DNA of 64,000 nt from Xenophilus aerolatus (lineage in GTDB: Bacteria > Pseudomonadota > Gammaproteobacteria > Burkholderiales > Burkholderiaceae_C): NCBI GenBank assembly GCA_029968055.1, contig JASCNX010000004.1, forward strand, positions 186,001-250,000, in the 5' to 3' direction. This document shows positions 36,143 to 48,790 of the stretch, piece after piece (within the stretch, counting starts at the first letter, position 1; every line of letters starts with the position of its first letter). The position numbers and the translations under genes were made by a program. Under the pieces are notes generated by a model. It did no database searches. It was not told the origin of the DNA and worked only from the letters and a program-made list of their open reading frames with translations.

Positions 36143-38992
36143 ATGCCCACCGCCCGCAAGAACAACAACAAGAGCAGCGCCCCGGCCCAGCCGAAGCGGC
36201 AGGCGGAGGACCAGCCGCTGATCGAGGACATCCGCCTGCTGGGCCGCATCCTGGGCGACGTGATCCGCGAGCAGGAGGGCAAGGACAGCTACGAGCTGGT
36301 CGAGAAGATCCGCACCCTGTCGGTGGCCTTCCGGCGCGACGCCGACCACTCGGCCGACCGGGCGCTGAAGAACCTGCTCAAGGGCCTGTCGGCCGCCGAG
36401 ACCGTGCGCGTGATCCGCGCCTTCACCTACTTCAGCCACCTGGCCAACCTGGCCGAGGACCGCCACCTGATCCGCCGCCGCACCGATGCCGAACGGGCCG
36501 ACGCCGCCATCGAGGGCAGCCTCGACGTGGCGCTGGCGCGCATCCGCAAGGCCGGCGTGGGCCCCGAGCAGGTGGCGGCCTCGCTGGCGCACAGCTACCT
36601 GTCGCCGGTGCTGACCGCGCACCCGACGGAGGTGCAGCGCAAGAGCATCCTCGACGCCGAGCGCGGCATCGCCGCCCTGCTCGCGGCGCGCGACGAGATC
36701 CGCGCACGGCAGAAGATGTTCGCGGGGCAGAAGGACGCCCTCACGCCGCGCGAGATGGCCGACAACGAGGAGCAGATCCGCACCCGCGTCACGCAGCTGT
36801 GGCAGACGCGCCTGCTGCGCTTCACCAAGCTCACCGTGGCCGACGAGATCGAGAACGCGCTTTCCTACTACGAGGCCACCTTCCTGCGCGAGATCCCGCG
36901 CGTGTACGCCGACCTGGAGAAGGCCCTCGGCCGCGAGGACATCGCCCCCTTCTTCCGCATGGGCCAGTGGATCGGCGGCGACCGCGACGGCAACCCGAAC
37001 GTCACCGCCGAAACGCTCGACTACGCCCTGCGGCGCCAGTGCGAGCTGGTGCTGCGGCACTACCTCACCGAAGTGCACTACCTGGGCGGCGAACTGTCGC
37101 TCTCGGCCACGCTGGTGGACGTCTCGCCGGAGATGCAGGCGCTGGCCGAAGCCTCGCCCGACCCCAACGAACACCGCCACGACGAGCCCTACCGCCGCGC
37201 GCTCACCGGCGTCTATGCGCGGCTGGCGGCCAGCCTGCGCGACCTGACCGGCGGCGTGGCCGCGCGCCATGCCGTCGCGCCGCAGAACCCCTACCCCAAC
37301 GCCGAGGCCTTCATGGCCGACCTGCGCACCATCGAGGATTCGCTGCGCGAAAAGCACGGCGGCGTGCTCGTGAACCAGCGCCTGCGTCCGCTGATGCGCG
37401 CGGTGGAGGTGTTCGGCTTCCACCTCGCCACCGTCGACTTGCGCCAGAGTTCCGACAAGCACGAGGCGGTGGTCGCCGACCTGCTGAAGATCGCGCGCAT
37501 CGAGCCCGACTACGCCGCCCTGCCCGAGGACGCCAAGCAGACCCTGCTGGTCAAGCTGCTGGACGACGCACGCCCGCTGCGCGTGCCCGACGGCGCCTAC
37601 CAGCCGCTCACCGTGAGCGAGCTGGCCATCTTCTCGCAGGCCCGCATCGCCCATGCGCGCTACGGCCGCGCCGCCATCCGGCACTACATCATCAGCCACA
37701 CCGAGACGGTGAGCGACCTGCTGGAAGCGCTGCTGCTGCAGAAGGAGGTCGGCCTGATGCGCGGAACGCTGAACGAAGATGCGTTGTGCGACCTCATCGT
37801 GGTCCCCCTCTTCGAGACCATCGAGGACCTGCGTAACGCAGCACCCATCGTCAAGGCCTTCTACGCCCTGCCCGGCGTCGACGCGCTGGTGCGCCGCTCG
37901 GGCGCCGAGCAGGACGTGATGCTGGGCTACAGCGACAGCAACAAGGACGGCGGCATCTTCACCAGCAACTGGGAGCTGTACCGCGCCGGCATGGCGCTGG
38001 TGAAGCTGTTCGACGAGATGAATGCCGACAAGACGGACAAGATCCGCCTGCGCATGTTCCACGGCCGCGGCGGCACCGTCGGCCGAGGCGGCGGCCCGAG
38101 CTACCAGGCCATCCTGGCGCAGCCGCCGGGCACGGTGCGCGGCCAGCTGCGCCTCACGGAGCAGGGCGAGGTCATCGGCTCCAAGTACGCCAACCGAGAG
38201 ATCGGCCGCCGCAACCTCGAGACGCTGGTCGCCGCCACGCTCGAAGCCACCTTCCTTGCGCCGGCGAAACCGGCGCCGGCCGCCTTCATCGCCACCGCTG
38301 AGACGCTCTCGCGCGCCAGCATGGCGGCGTACCGCGCCCTGGTGTACGAGACGCCCGGCTTCGTCGACTACTTCTTCGGCTCCACGCCGATCCGCGAGAT
38401 CGCCGAGCTCAACATCGGCTCGCGCCCCGCCTCGCGCAACCCCAAGCGCAACATCGAGGACCTGCGCGCCGTGCCCTGGAGCTTCAGCTGGGGCCAGTGC
38501 CGTCTCACGCTCAACGGCTGGTACGGCTTCGGCAGCGCCGTCGCGGCCTTCCTCGACGGGGCGGCCGGCGCCACGGAGCGCAAGGAGCGCATCGCCCTGC
38601 TGCAGCGCATGTACGCCCAGTGGCCCTTCTTCCGCACCTTGCTGTCGAACATGGACATGGTGCTGGCCAAGAGCGACCTGCAGCTGGCCACCCGCTATGC
38701 CGAGCTGGTGGGCGACCGCAAGCTGCGCCAGAAGGTCTTCGGCATGATCGACGCCGAGTGGCACCGCACCTCCGACGCGCTCACGCTCATCACCGGCGCG
38801 AAGCAGCGCCTGGAAGGCAACGCCGACATGCAGCGCTCGGTGCGGCACCGCTTCCCCTACATCGACCCACTGCACCACCTGCAGGTCGAGCTGATGCGGC
38901 GCTTCCGCGCCGGCGAGGGCGGCGACCGCGTGCAGCGCGGCATCCACTTGTCGATCAACGGGGTGGCGGCCGGGTTGCGAAACACGGGCTGA
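36143..38992 (+). CDS. ppc: Phosphoenolpyruvate carboxylase
   Basis: A 949-aa enzyme making oxaloacetate from PEP and bicarbonate, replenishing the TCA cycle. Catalytic His160 lies in [10 protein letters not shown]. Other family motifs are [23 protein letters not shown], the [14 protein letters not shown] loop and the C-terminal RNTG. A 20-residue Lys/Asn-rich start ([11 protein letters not shown]) precedes the fold. The ATG at 36143 follows a GAGGAG ribosome-binding site. It is monocistronic, divergent from hemC and convergent with the AI-2E gene. Confidence 0.98.
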   Translation: MPTARKNNNKSSAPAQPKRQAEDQPLIEDIRLLGRILGDVIREQEGKDSYELVEKIRTLSVAFRRDADHSADRALKNLLKGLSAAETVRVIRAFTYFSHLANLAEDRHLIRRRTDAERADAAIEGSLDVALARIRKAGVGPEQVAASLAHSYLSPVLTAHPTEVQRKSILDAERGIAALLAARDEIRARQKMFAGQKDALTPREMADNEEQIRTRVTQLWQTRLLRFTKLTVADEIENALSYYEATFLREIPRVYADLEKALGREDIAPFFRMGQWIGGDRDGNPNVTAETLDYALRRQCELVLRHYLTEVHYLGGELSLSATLVDVSPEMQALAEASPDPNEHRHDEPYRRALTGVYARLAASLRDLTGGVAARHAVAPQNPYPNAEAFMADLRTIEDSLREKHGGVLVNQRLRPLMRAVEVFGFHLATVDLRQSSDKHEAVVADLLKIARIEPDYAALPEDAKQTLLVKLLDDARPLRVPDGAYQPLTVSELAIFSQARIAHARYGRAAIRHYIISHTETVSDLLEALLLQKEVGLMRGTLNEDALCDLIVVPLFETIEDLRNAAPIVKAFYALPGVDALVRRSGAEQDVMLGYSDSNKDGGIFTSNWELYRAGMALVKLFDEMNADKTDKIRLRMFHGRGGTVGRGGGPSYQAILAQPPGTVRGQLRLTEQGEVIGSKYANREIGRRNLETLVAATLEATFLAPAKPAPAAFIATAETLSRASMAAYRALVYETPGFVDYFFGSTPIREIAELNIGSRPASRNPKRNIEDLRAVPWSFSWGQCRLTLNGWYGFGSAVAAFLDGAAGATERKERIALLQRMYAQWPFFRTLLSNMDMVLAKSDLQLATRYAELVGDRKLRQKVFGMIDAEWHRTSDALTLITGAKQRLEGNADMQRSVRHRFPYIDPLHHLQVELMRRFRAGEGGDRVQRGIHLSINGVAAGLRNTG

Positions 38993-39069
38993 ACACGGCC
39001 TGCAAATTCAAGCAAAGAAGGGCTGTGCTGCCCGTCAGGCCGGCGCAGGCAGCCGTCTTTCGATCGCGA

Positions 39070-40320
39070 TCAATCGCCCAGCAACTCGCCGATCGGTTGC
39101 AGGTCCTCGACCCGGTCGCACACCGCCTTCACGACCATCATGATGGGGATGCCCAGCAGCAGCCCCCACACGCCCCACAGCCAGCCCCAGAAGATCACGC
39201 CCACGAACACGGCCACCGGGTTCATGCGGGAGGTGCGGCTGGTGAGCCAGGGCACGAGCAGGTTGCCCACCAGCGTGTGGATGAGCAGCGAGCTGCCACC
39301 CACGAGCAGCGCCATCTCGATGCTGCTGAACTGCAGGAAGGCCACCAGCCCGGCACCCGCCAGCATGATGACCGAGCCCACATAGGGGATGAGGTTGGTC
39401 ACGCCGGCCAGGATGCCCCACACGGCCGCGTTCTGCAGCCCGATCGCCCAGAAGGTCAGGCCGGTGACCAGGCCGACGACGGCACTCGACAGGATCTGCA
39501 CCAGCAGGTAGCGCTGGATGTGGCCGGTGATGTCGTCCAGCACGTGCACGGTGATGCGTTTCTTCTGCAGGCTGGGGCCGGCCATCTTCACCAGCTTGCG
39601 GCGGAAGGTGTCGCCCGCGCACAGCGCGAAGAAGGTGAGGAAGGCCACCAGCGTGAGCTGACTGGCGGCGCCGAGCACGCCGACGGTGCCGCTCCACACG
39701 TAGTCGCGCACGTTGAAGGGCGGGCGCTCGACGATGACCCGTTGAACGCCACGGCGCGGCGCGGGCGCCGGCGCGGCGTTGTCCTGCGTGGCCCGCTCCA
39801 GCTGCGCCGCGGCTTCCTGCACGGTGTCGAGCGGCCCGGCCTTGGCCGTCTTGGTACGCACGGCGGCGCGCAGCTTCTGCGCCGCCACGGGCAACGAATC
39901 GATGAGCTGGCCGGCGCTGTCCGAGAGCGAGTAGCCGGTCCAGCCCAGCCCGCCACCCAGCCCCAGCAGCAGCACCGTGGCGGCGAGCCAGCGCGGGATG
40001 TGCATCCGCACCATCGCGTTCACGACGGGCGAGAGCGCGTACACGAGGATCAGGCTCAGCATCAGGGGCACGAACACGGCCGCCGCCCAGCGCAGCGTGA
40101 ACACGCAGCCCAGCACGGCCAGCACGACGAGCGAGGCGCTGCGCACATCCACCGGCATGTGCAGCAGCACGCGCGGCGGGTCCGATGACAGGGTGGCGGC
40201 AGGCGTCTCGCCGGGAGGCTGCGCGGCCCGTTCGCGCTCGACCTCCTCGATCACCCGTGCCGCTTCGCGCTCCGCCTCGGGCGAGGCGAGCGGCGGCGCG
40301 GGACGCTCCACCTCGCTCAT
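39070..40320 (-). CDS. AI-2E family transporter
   Basis: A 416-aa PerM/TqsA-like membrane protein with about eight hydrophobic helices. Signatures are the late ILAGVTNLIPYVGSVIMLAG segment and the GLQNAAVWG loop before it; the cytoplasmic insert at about 170-205 is Ala/Pro/Arg-rich. The family exports diverse small molecules and is not limited to autoinducer-2. The start ATG (40318-40320) overlaps the stop of the LytTR gene (ATGA), so it belongs to the two-component operon, and may be a target or partner of it. Confidence 0.88.
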   Translation of the reverse strand: MSEVERPAPPLASPEAEREAARVIEEVERERAAQPPGETPAATLSSDPPRVLLHMPVDVRSASLVVLAVLGCVFTLRWAAAVFVPLMLSLILVYALSPVVNAMVRMHIPRWLAATVLLLGLGGGLGWTGYSLSDSAGQLIDSLPVAAQKLRAAVRTKTAKAGPLDTVQEAAAQLERATQDNAAPAPAPRRGVQRVIVERPPFNVRDYVWSGTVGVLGAASQLTLVAFLTFFALCAGDTFRRKLVKMAGPSLQKKRITVHVLDDITGHIQRYLLVQILSSAVVGLVTGLTFWAIGLQNAAVWGILAGVTNLIPYVGSVIMLAGAGLVAFLQFSSIEMALLVGGSSLLIHTLVGNLLVPWLTSRTSRMNPVAVFVGVIFWGWLWGVWGLLLGIPIMMVVKAVCDRVEDLQPIGELLGD

Positions 40321-41120
40321 GGCACGGCCTTGAGCGCCTCACGCACCGCGGTGAGCATGCGCCGCGAGACGACGATCACTTCCGGCACCCCCGAGAGCCG
40401 GACGGCCCAGCCCTCGACGTCCTCGCCGTCGTCGTAGCGGTCGAGCGAGCGGATGGCCGAACGCGCCACCAGCGCGTTGCGGTGTGCGCGCACGAAGCGG
40501 TCGGGGTAGCGTTCCTCGAGCTCGCCCAGGGTGCCGTCCATGATCAGCGTGCGGGTGGCGGTGCGCACGGTGATGTACTTGAGCTCGGACTTGAAATAGA
40601 CGACCTCCGTCAGCGGGATGCGCTCGGCGCGTCCGCGGTCCTGGATCAGCAGGCTCTCGACCGGCGCCTCGGCCTGTTCGGCGCGCCGCTCCTTGAGATG
40701 GCGCTCGGCCTTGGCCAGCGCCTGCTGCAGCCGCTCGGCCCGCACGGGCTTGGTGAGGTAGTCGACCGCATCGACTTCGAAGGCGGTGACGGCATGGCTG
40801 GCGTGCGCGGTGACGAAGACCAGCGCCAGCGGCTCGGCCCGCGCATGCAGCACGCGGGCCAGTTCCACGCCGTCGATGCCGGGCATGTGGATGTCCAGCA
40901 GCACGATGTCGAAGGGCTGGCTGTCCAGCAGGCGCAGCGCCTCGGCGCCGTGCTCCGCCTCACCGGTGACGAGCGCCGCCGGCGCCCGGCAGTCGCCCAG
41001 CAAGGTGCGCAGGCGAGAGCGGGCCAGCTGCTCGTCGTCGACCACCAGGGTGCGCAGCGCCGGCGCGGCAGGACGGCGCTCGGGCGCCAGCGTCGGTGTC
41101 TCGGGTGCGTTCTTCGTCAT
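40317..41120 (-). CDS. algR: LytTR response regulator (AlgR-like)
   Basis: A 267-aa regulator. The receiver domain (about 22-140) has acidic pair VVDDE, phospho-acceptor Asp76 (IVLLDIHMPG) and switch Lys in YLTKPVRAE. The LytTR DNA-binding domain follows (about 160-262: YFKSELKYITVRT, FVRAHRNALVARSAI). In Pseudomonas AlgR controls alginate and type IV pili. Position between an AlgZ-like kinase gene and hem genes, with argH beyond, supports the orthologue name. It overlaps both neighbours by ATGA. Confidence 0.9.
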   Translation of the reverse strand: MTKNAPETPTLAPERRPAAPALRTLVVDDEQLARSRLRTLLGDCRAPAALVTGEAEHGAEALRLLDSQPFDIVLLDIHMPGIDGVELARVLHARAEPLALVFVTAHASHAVTAFEVDAVDYLTKPVRAERLQQALAKAERHLKERRAEQAEAPVESLLIQDRGRAERIPLTEVVYFKSELKYITVRTATRTLIMDGTLGELEERYPDRFVRAHRNALVARSAIRSLDRYDDGEDVEGWAVRLSGVPEVIVVSRRMLTAVREALKAVP

Positions 41121-42292
41121 GGTTCAGCGGGAATGTCGATGCGCACGCGGTAGTGGTCCTGGTCCACCCCGGCGCGAAAGCTGGCCTGCATGTCGTGCAG
41201 CAGGCGCAGCCGGTCGCGCACGTTCGCCAGCGCGATGCCGTGCCCCCGTGGCAGCGGCTGGTCGGCCCACAGCAGGGGCGGCAGGCTGTTGACCACCTCG
41301 ATCACCACCTTGCTGCCGCGCCGCTCCGTGCGGATGCGCAATTTCGCACCCTGGGGACTGGGCTCCACCCCATGCTTCACGGCGTTCTCCACCAGCGGCT
41401 GCAGCAGCAGCTTGGGCAGGCGTGCATCGTTGGCCGCCGGGTCGATGGCCCAGCGCACGCGCAGCCGCTCGCCGAAGCGGATCTGCTCGATGGCCAGGTA
41501 GCGCTGCGCCAGGGCGATCTCGTCGCCCAGGGTCACTGGCTCGTCGGGGTCGGCGAGCGCCGAGCGGAAGAGCTCGCTCAGGTCCTCGAGCATGGACTCG
41601 GCCTTGGCCGGCTCCTCGCGCACCAGGGCGATGGCGCTGTTGAGCGTGTTGAAGAGGAAGTGCGGGCGGATGCGCTGCTGCAGCTCCTCCAGCCGCGCCG
41701 TGGTCGCGGCCGGTGTCTCGCCGCTGGCGCGCAGCACCATGGCCACCATCACGACCGCTGCGAAGGCGGCCCCCGCCAGGCCGCTGGCCAGCCAGGGCGC
41801 CGCAGCCATCACCCCGGTCAGGCGCAGCAGCCCGCAGCCATACAGGCCGGCCAGCGCACCGACCGCCGCACCCGCCGCGTACTGCACCCCCAGCGGCCAG
41901 CGGGCCATCACCCTCTTGGCGGCGCAGACGCCCACCAGCCACAACAGGGTGCCCGGCAGGGCCCCGCCGGTCACCGTGGCGGCCAGCGTCAGCCAGTCGG
42001 CCGGGCCCGTGGCCAGAAAGAGCGTGGCCAGCGCGACCGCACCCTCCACCGCCAGCACGGTGCGCAACACCACGCCGATGCGGCAGACGTCGAAACGCGG
42101 CTTGGCACGCATTGGCGATGGGGGGGATGCCGCCTGCGCAGCGGGCGTCGGCCCCAGCGATGCCGGCATCGTGGTGTCGCCGGCGCCCCAGGGCGCAGCG
42201 CCAGGTGCCACCGGCTCGGAGGCCGTGGCGCCGGAGGGCCGGGCACTTCTGTCCGAGCCGGGGGGCGTCGATAAAATCGATGGGTTGCGCAT
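41117..42292 (-). CDS. algZ: Sensor histidine kinase, LytS/AlgZ type
   Basis: A 391-aa kinase. Four to six hydrophobic helices (about 70-190) precede a His_kinase domain with the H-box [19 protein letters not shown], then an atypical ATPase module ([15 protein letters not shown] as N-box, [13 protein letters not shown] as G-box). This is the pilus/LytS-type kinase architecture matching the LytTR partner. The start at 42292 is uncertain because the first 70 residues are low in conservation; Met at about residue 61 (MRAKPRF) is possible. It is divergent from argH. Confidence 0.87.
   Translation of the reverse strand: MRNPSILSTPPGSDRSARPSGATASEPVAPGAAPWGAGDTTMPASLGPTPAAQAASPPSPMRAKPRFDVCRIGVVLRTVLAVEGAVALATLFLATGPADWLTLAATVTGGALPGTLLWLVGVCAAKRVMARWPLGVQYAAGAAVGALAGLYGCGLLRLTGVMAAAPWLASGLAGAAFAAVVMVAMVLRASGETPAATTARLEELQQRIRPHFLFNTLNSAIALVREEPAKAESMLEDLSELFRSALADPDEPVTLGDEIALAQRYLAIEQIRFGERLRVRWAIDPAANDARLPKLLLQPLVENAVKHGVEPSPQGAKLRIRTERRGSKVVIEVVNSLPPLLWADQPLPRGHGIALANVRDRLRLLHDMQASFRAGVDQDHYRVRIDIPAEP
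42268..42280. promoter_or_regulatory. Dyad TCGAT-AAA-ATCGA in front of argH
   Basis: A perfect 5-bp inverted repeat that contains TAAAAT (42272-42277), a -10-like hexamer facing argH about 107 nt upstream of its start. It lies within the first codons proposed for the divergent kinase. It may be the argH promoter; the -35 is poor. Confidence 0.35.
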
Positions 42293-42383
42293 CGCTCGCG
42301 ACACGGTGGAAGGGCAGCGGGCCATTATTGCTGCTGTTGCCGCCCGCCCTGTCCACGGCCCGTCCCACCTGCCCTTTCGTCCC

Positions 42384-43799
<1,416 letters not shown>

Positions 43800-43864
43800 G
43801 CGGCGGCATCGATACGGACAGCCGGCGCGAGCAGCCACCAGGGCAATAGCAATCGGCCGCATTC

Positions 43865-45349
43865 ATGTTCTACGCCATTCCCCTGGAGAACCGGCCCACC
43901 TGGCGCAATCCGCCATGGATGACGGTGCTGCTGATCCTGGTGAACATGGCCGTCTGGTGGGGCCCGCAGCGCAGCGAGAACAAGGCCGAGGAGCGCGCGG
44001 CGACCTTCTATGCGAAGAGCGCCCTGCCGGCCATCGAGTTGCCGGCGTACCTGGACTGGCTCGACCAGACCGGCGCGAAGCACGCCAGGCAGGCGCGGCT
44101 CGCCTATGCCCGCAAGCAGTACGCCGACCTCGCCGAGGCCATGAACCAGGCCACGCCATTTCTGGCGAAGCTGCGTGCCGACGAGGTCATCACACCCGCC
44201 GACCGCCGCTACGACGCGTGGAAAGCGGCGCGCGCCGAGTACGACGCGATGCTGCCCCAGCCCTTCACCGCACGCTGGGCGCAGGACCACAACCCGGGTG
44301 CCGAATGGCGCCCCGTCACCTGGCTGAGCTCCGCCTTCCTGCACGGCAGCACGGGGCACCTGCTGGGCAACATGCTGTTCCTTTTCCTGTTCGGCTGCTC
44401 GGTGGAACTCGCGCTCACGGCCGCGTTCGGCCGCGCGACGTATCTCGCCTTCTACCTGCTGGGCGCCGTCGGCGCATCGGCGATGGCGACCTGGGCCTAC
44501 ACGGGCCAGGGCGGCCTGGGGCTGGGCGCTTCGGGCGCGGTGTCGGCGTTGATGGGCATGTACGCGGTGCTCTACCGCATGCGGCGCATCCGCTTCTTCT
44601 ACCAGTTCCTCGTCTACTTCAACTACGTCACCGCGCCGGCACTGCTGCTGCTGCCGGCCTGGATCGCCAACGAGCTGCTGCAGCACTGGCTGGGCGGGCG
44701 CGGGATCGCCTACATGGCGCACCTGGGCGGGCTGCTGACGGGCGCCGCGCTGATGGCCCTGGCCCTCGCCGTGCGCCGCATCGAGGCCCCCGCCACTGCC
44801 GCGGCCCCGGCCGAGGCCGACGAAGGCCATGCGGCGCAGGTCGCGCTGGCGCGCAAGCTCACCGGCGAACTGCACTTCGAACGCGCCGCCTCCGCCTGGA
44901 AAGCCGCCGCGAAGCTGCGCCCGCGCGACGCCGACACCCTGCGCCAGTGGTTCAACCTCGCGAAGCTGTGGCCGGCGAGCGAGGACTTCCACCGCTGCGC
45001 CCGCCTGGTCTTCGCGCTGCCCGGCAAGGACGACGCCACGCTGGCGCTGCAGCACGCCAGCTACCGCACCTACCTCGACGTCGCCAAGCCCGGCGCACGG
45101 CTGCAGGCCGACGACATGGTGCGCCTGGCGCGCCGCTTCACCCGCGCACGCGAGTTCACCGACGCCGAGCGCCTGTGCCAGGCGCTGCTACGCACCGCGC
45201 CCGAGCATCCGCGCCTGGCCGAGACGCTGTGCCTGTGCGCCACCGGCCTGCTGCAGGCCGGCGAGCCGCAGCGTGCGCGCGCCTGGCTGCCCGAGTTGAT
45301 GAAGCGGGCGCCGGACGAGCCGGTCACGCGGCTGCTGGCGCAGGCTTGA
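43865..45349 (+). CDS. Rhomboid family intramembrane protease with C-terminal TPR-like region
   Basis: A 494-aa membrane protein. After TM1 (about 19-34) comes a ~115-residue soluble insert, then the rhomboid core: SSAFLHGSTGHLLGNMLFLF, catalytic Ser223 in GLGASGAVSAL and His286 in YMAHLGGLLTG. Residues about 315-494 are a helical repeat region (ERAASAWKAAAKLRPRDADT, then FTDAERLCQALLRTAPEHPR) resembling TPRs. The Ser-His dyad suggests an active protease that cleaves transmembrane segments. It is 65 nt downstream of argH. Confidence 0.88.
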   Translation: MFYAIPLENRPTWRNPPWMTVLLILVNMAVWWGPQRSENKAEERAATFYAKSALPAIELPAYLDWLDQTGAKHARQARLAYARKQYADLAEAMNQATPFLAKLRADEVITPADRRYDAWKAARAEYDAMLPQPFTARWAQDHNPGAEWRPVTWLSSAFLHGSTGHLLGNMLFLFLFGCSVELALTAAFGRATYLAFYLLGAVGASAMATWAYTGQGGLGLGASGAVSALMGMYAVLYRMRRIRFFYQFLVYFNYVTAPALLLLPAWIANELLQHWLGGRGIAYMAHLGGLLTGAALMALALAVRRIEAPATAAAPAEADEGHAAQVALARKLTGELHFERAASAWKAAAKLRPRDADTLRQWFNLAKLWPASEDFHRCARLVFALPGKDDATLALQHASYRTYLDVAKPGARLQADDMVRLARRFTRAREFTDAERLCQALLRTAPEHPRLAETLCLCATGLLQAGEPQRARAWLPELMKRAPDEPVTRLLAQA

Positions 45350-45445
45350 CGGGCTGGCTCAGGCGCCGTGCCCCCGGCCATGACGCGCCACGGCTCGCGC
45401 CTGCGGCCGGCCGTGCCATCCTGAAGCGTTCTTGCGACGCCAGGC

Positions 45446-46831
45446 TCATCCGAAGATCTTCAGCAGCGCCGGCACCGACAGCACGGCCGTGTAGTAGCCC
45501 ATGAACTGCACGCCGGTGTTGAAGCCCAGGATGCGCGACAGCAACCCGCCGACCAAGCCCATGGTCATGATGACCAGCAGGCCGAGGAACTGCCCTTCCC
45601 ATACGCTGATGACGAAGATCAGGCCGACGAAGGTGGCGATGATGGCTTCGTGGCTCACCTTGCGCGACACGAAGAGCGCCGCGCGGCGCGCGAAGTTCAT
45701 CGCGAAGGGGTACGACACCACCGCCGCCAGCAGCACCGCCAGCATGCCGTAGCCGAGGAACTCCCAGTGGTTCATCAGGTTGTGCAGGTTGTGCGTCTGG
45801 CCCGTGGCCGCATCCACCGTAAAGCGCGGCGGCGCGTTGAACAGCGGCGCGGCCGGCCCCGCGGCCACCGGGCTGAGCGGCAGGCCGAAGGCGATCAGCG
45901 GGATCAGCGCCTCGGCGATGTAGGTCGCCTCGGTCACGCCGTTGCGCGCGGCCAGCACCGTGGTGAGGCGGTGGTAGGCGTGCTTGATGCGCGAGCCGAC
46001 CAGCTCGCCCAGCACCACGGTCATGGCGACCGGGCTGAACACGAAGGTCGCGCTCGAAATGGTCGCCGTCGCCAGCGTCCACTGCGTCTGCTTGCGGTCC
46101 AGCACCTTCAGCGGGTTGGGGAAGTAGCCCGACCAGCCCTTGACGTCCGGCGCGAGCTGGAAGGTGCGCGGCTGGTCGCGCTTCATGCGGCCGCGGTCGG
46201 CCGGCGAGATGACCGAGAACAGGTCCGCCACCAGCGGGCCGATCGCGATGCCGAGGAAGTAGCTCACGCTGAGCTTGACGTTGTACTTCGCCGTCAGCGT
46301 CTGCAGCGCGATGATGAGCACCACGAAGGGCAGCAGCAGCGCCACCGAGGCCCAGCGCCCGGGCGAGAAGTACGCGATGAGCACCGCAGCGGCCAGGAAG
46401 ATCCACGGCGCCGCCTTGGTGATGGTCGGCCCGAAGGGCGCGAGCATCACCGCGAACAGCACGGCCAGCGGCACGGCGACGAAGGCCGCGACGATGGCGC
46501 CCGAGATCATCTTGCGCAGCGCGATGTGCGGCACGCCCAGCTTGCGCAGCGCGTTGGCGTCCTGCAGCAGCGGCGTGGCCAGCGTGTCGCCGGGAATGCC
46601 CAGCAGCGCGGTGGGCACCGCATGGGTCATGTGCTTGGCCACGGCGCCGGCCAGGAAGAAGGTGAACACGCCCGCGGCGGGTACGCCCAGCAGCACGACG
46701 AGCAGCGTGAGCGGCGCAAGCGTGGTGGTCTCGTCGGTGCCCGACACGAGGCCGATGGCAGCGAAGACGATGGCGCCGACCAGGCCCATGGCCCCGGCGA
46801 CCCAGATCTGGTGGAGGAGTTCGGCGCTCAT
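45446..46831 (-). CDS. TctA-like membrane permease, probably for mevalonate
   Basis: A 461-aa protein with about eleven hydrophobic segments. It resembles the large permease of tripartite tricarboxylate transporters: an N-terminal GLVSGTDETTTLAPLTLLVV and a HAVPTALLGIPGDTLATPLL motif corresponding to the TctA PGT-like signature, with a GFNTGVQFMGYYTAVLS C-terminus. No periplasmic receptor is next to it. It is the third gene of the HMG-CoA reductase operon and overlaps the small membrane protein by ATGA, so mevalonate or a related acid is the inferred substrate. Confidence 0.78.
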   Translation of the reverse strand: MSAELLHQIWVAGAMGLVGAIVFAAIGLVSGTDETTTLAPLTLLVVLLGVPAAGVFTFFLAGAVAKHMTHAVPTALLGIPGDTLATPLLQDANALRKLGVPHIALRKMISGAIVAAFVAVPLAVLFAVMLAPFGPTITKAAPWIFLAAAVLIAYFSPGRWASVALLLPFVVLIIALQTLTAKYNVKLSVSYFLGIAIGPLVADLFSVISPADRGRMKRDQPRTFQLAPDVKGWSGYFPNPLKVLDRKQTQWTLATATISSATFVFSPVAMTVVLGELVGSRIKHAYHRLTTVLAARNGVTEATYIAEALIPLIAFGLPLSPVAAGPAAPLFNAPPRFTVDAATGQTHNLHNLMNHWEFLGYGMLAVLLAAVVSYPFAMNFARRAALFVSRKVSHEAIIATFVGLIFVISVWEGQFLGLLVIMTMGLVGGLLSRILGFNTGVQFMGYYTAVLSVPALLKIFG

Positions 46832-47277
46832 GGGGCGGCTTTCCTGTTCGTGGCGTGGGCGGGGTCGTGCTGCGCGAAAAGTTCGTAGATCTCCAGCTCC
46901 TTCATCTCGCGCGCCACCACCGGCGGCAGGTCGTCCATCGACCCCAGGCCGCCGTGTTCCTCGGCCAGCTGGGCGACGACTTCCTCGCGCCATGCCGGGT
47001 CGGAGGCGGCACCTTCGACCACGTCGCGCTTGGGCTGGAAGATGAAGGCGCAGATCACGCCGGAGAGCACGCAGCCGGCCAGGCCGGCGAGCATGGCGTA
47101 GGCACGCGCCAGCTCCGGGCTGCTCACGTGTGCGACGAGGATGCGGCTGGCGATCAGGAAGCCGGTCAGGCTGATGCCGATGCCGATCACGATGGCCCAG
47201 GCCAGGTGCCGCGTGTCGGCGGTGTCGCCCCAGACCTCGACGAGTTGCCGAGGCGGCGATGCAGAGTCACTTCTCAT
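46828..47277 (-). CDS. Two-helix membrane protein of the mva operon, unknown family
   Basis: A 149-aa protein with two hydrophobic helices (about 27-48, ending near ASRILVAHVS, and 59-80, AMLAGLAGCVLSGVICAFIF) followed by an acidic soluble tail (PAWREEVVAQLAEEHG, VAREMKELEIYELF). It stands where a TctB subunit would in a tripartite transporter but is half the usual helix count. I do not recognise the family. Overlap with the permease and close spacing to mvaA (90 nt) argue that it works with the transporter. Confidence 0.72.
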   Translation of the reverse strand: MRSDSASPPRQLVEVWGDTADTRHLAWAIVIGIGISLTGFLIASRILVAHVSSPELARAYAMLAGLAGCVLSGVICAFIFQPKRDVVEGAASDPAWREEVVAQLAEEHGGLGSMDDLPPVVAREMKELEIYELFAQHDPAHATNRKAAP

Positions 47278-47367
47278 GGTGCTGTCTCCTGTGGTTGGAA
47301 GGGCCCGCCCTCGTCGGGTCCCGGGGAATGCGGCCGGCACGCTGTGCGCAGCGTGCCGTCCACGCGC

Positions 47368-48651
<1,284 letters not shown>

Positions 48652-48705
48652 GGCAGTCACTCTCTCTCGGGCAATCGGGTTGGAACGGCCGCGACTGTAG
48701 GCGCT

Positions 48706-48729
48706 CTGTACCAGTGCTCATAGGTACAG
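48706..48729. promoter_or_regulatory. Operator-like dyad CTGTACC-N10-GGTACAG between mvaA and its MocR regulator
   Basis: A perfect 7-bp inverted repeat with a 10-nt spacer in the 139-nt gap between the divergent mvaA and MocR-type genes, 55 nt from the mvaA start and 62 nt from the regulator start. GntR-type regulators bind such dyads near the promoters they share. It is the obvious binding site for the divergently encoded MocR protein. Confidence 0.65.
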
Positions 48730-48790
48730 TTGCCAAGGACAGTTCCGACCCATGGACGCGAAGAGGGGCTGCCGTGTCATAGTGAAACCC

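Noticed and set aside
36071-38947. A 958-codon minus-strand frame opposite ppc
   Set aside because: Antisense shadow of ppc; no recognisable motif.
39000-39069. Hairpin GCTGCC/GGCAGC between ppc and the AI-2E gene as terminator
   Set aside because: The loop is long and the T-run is only CGTCTTTCG; too weak to list.
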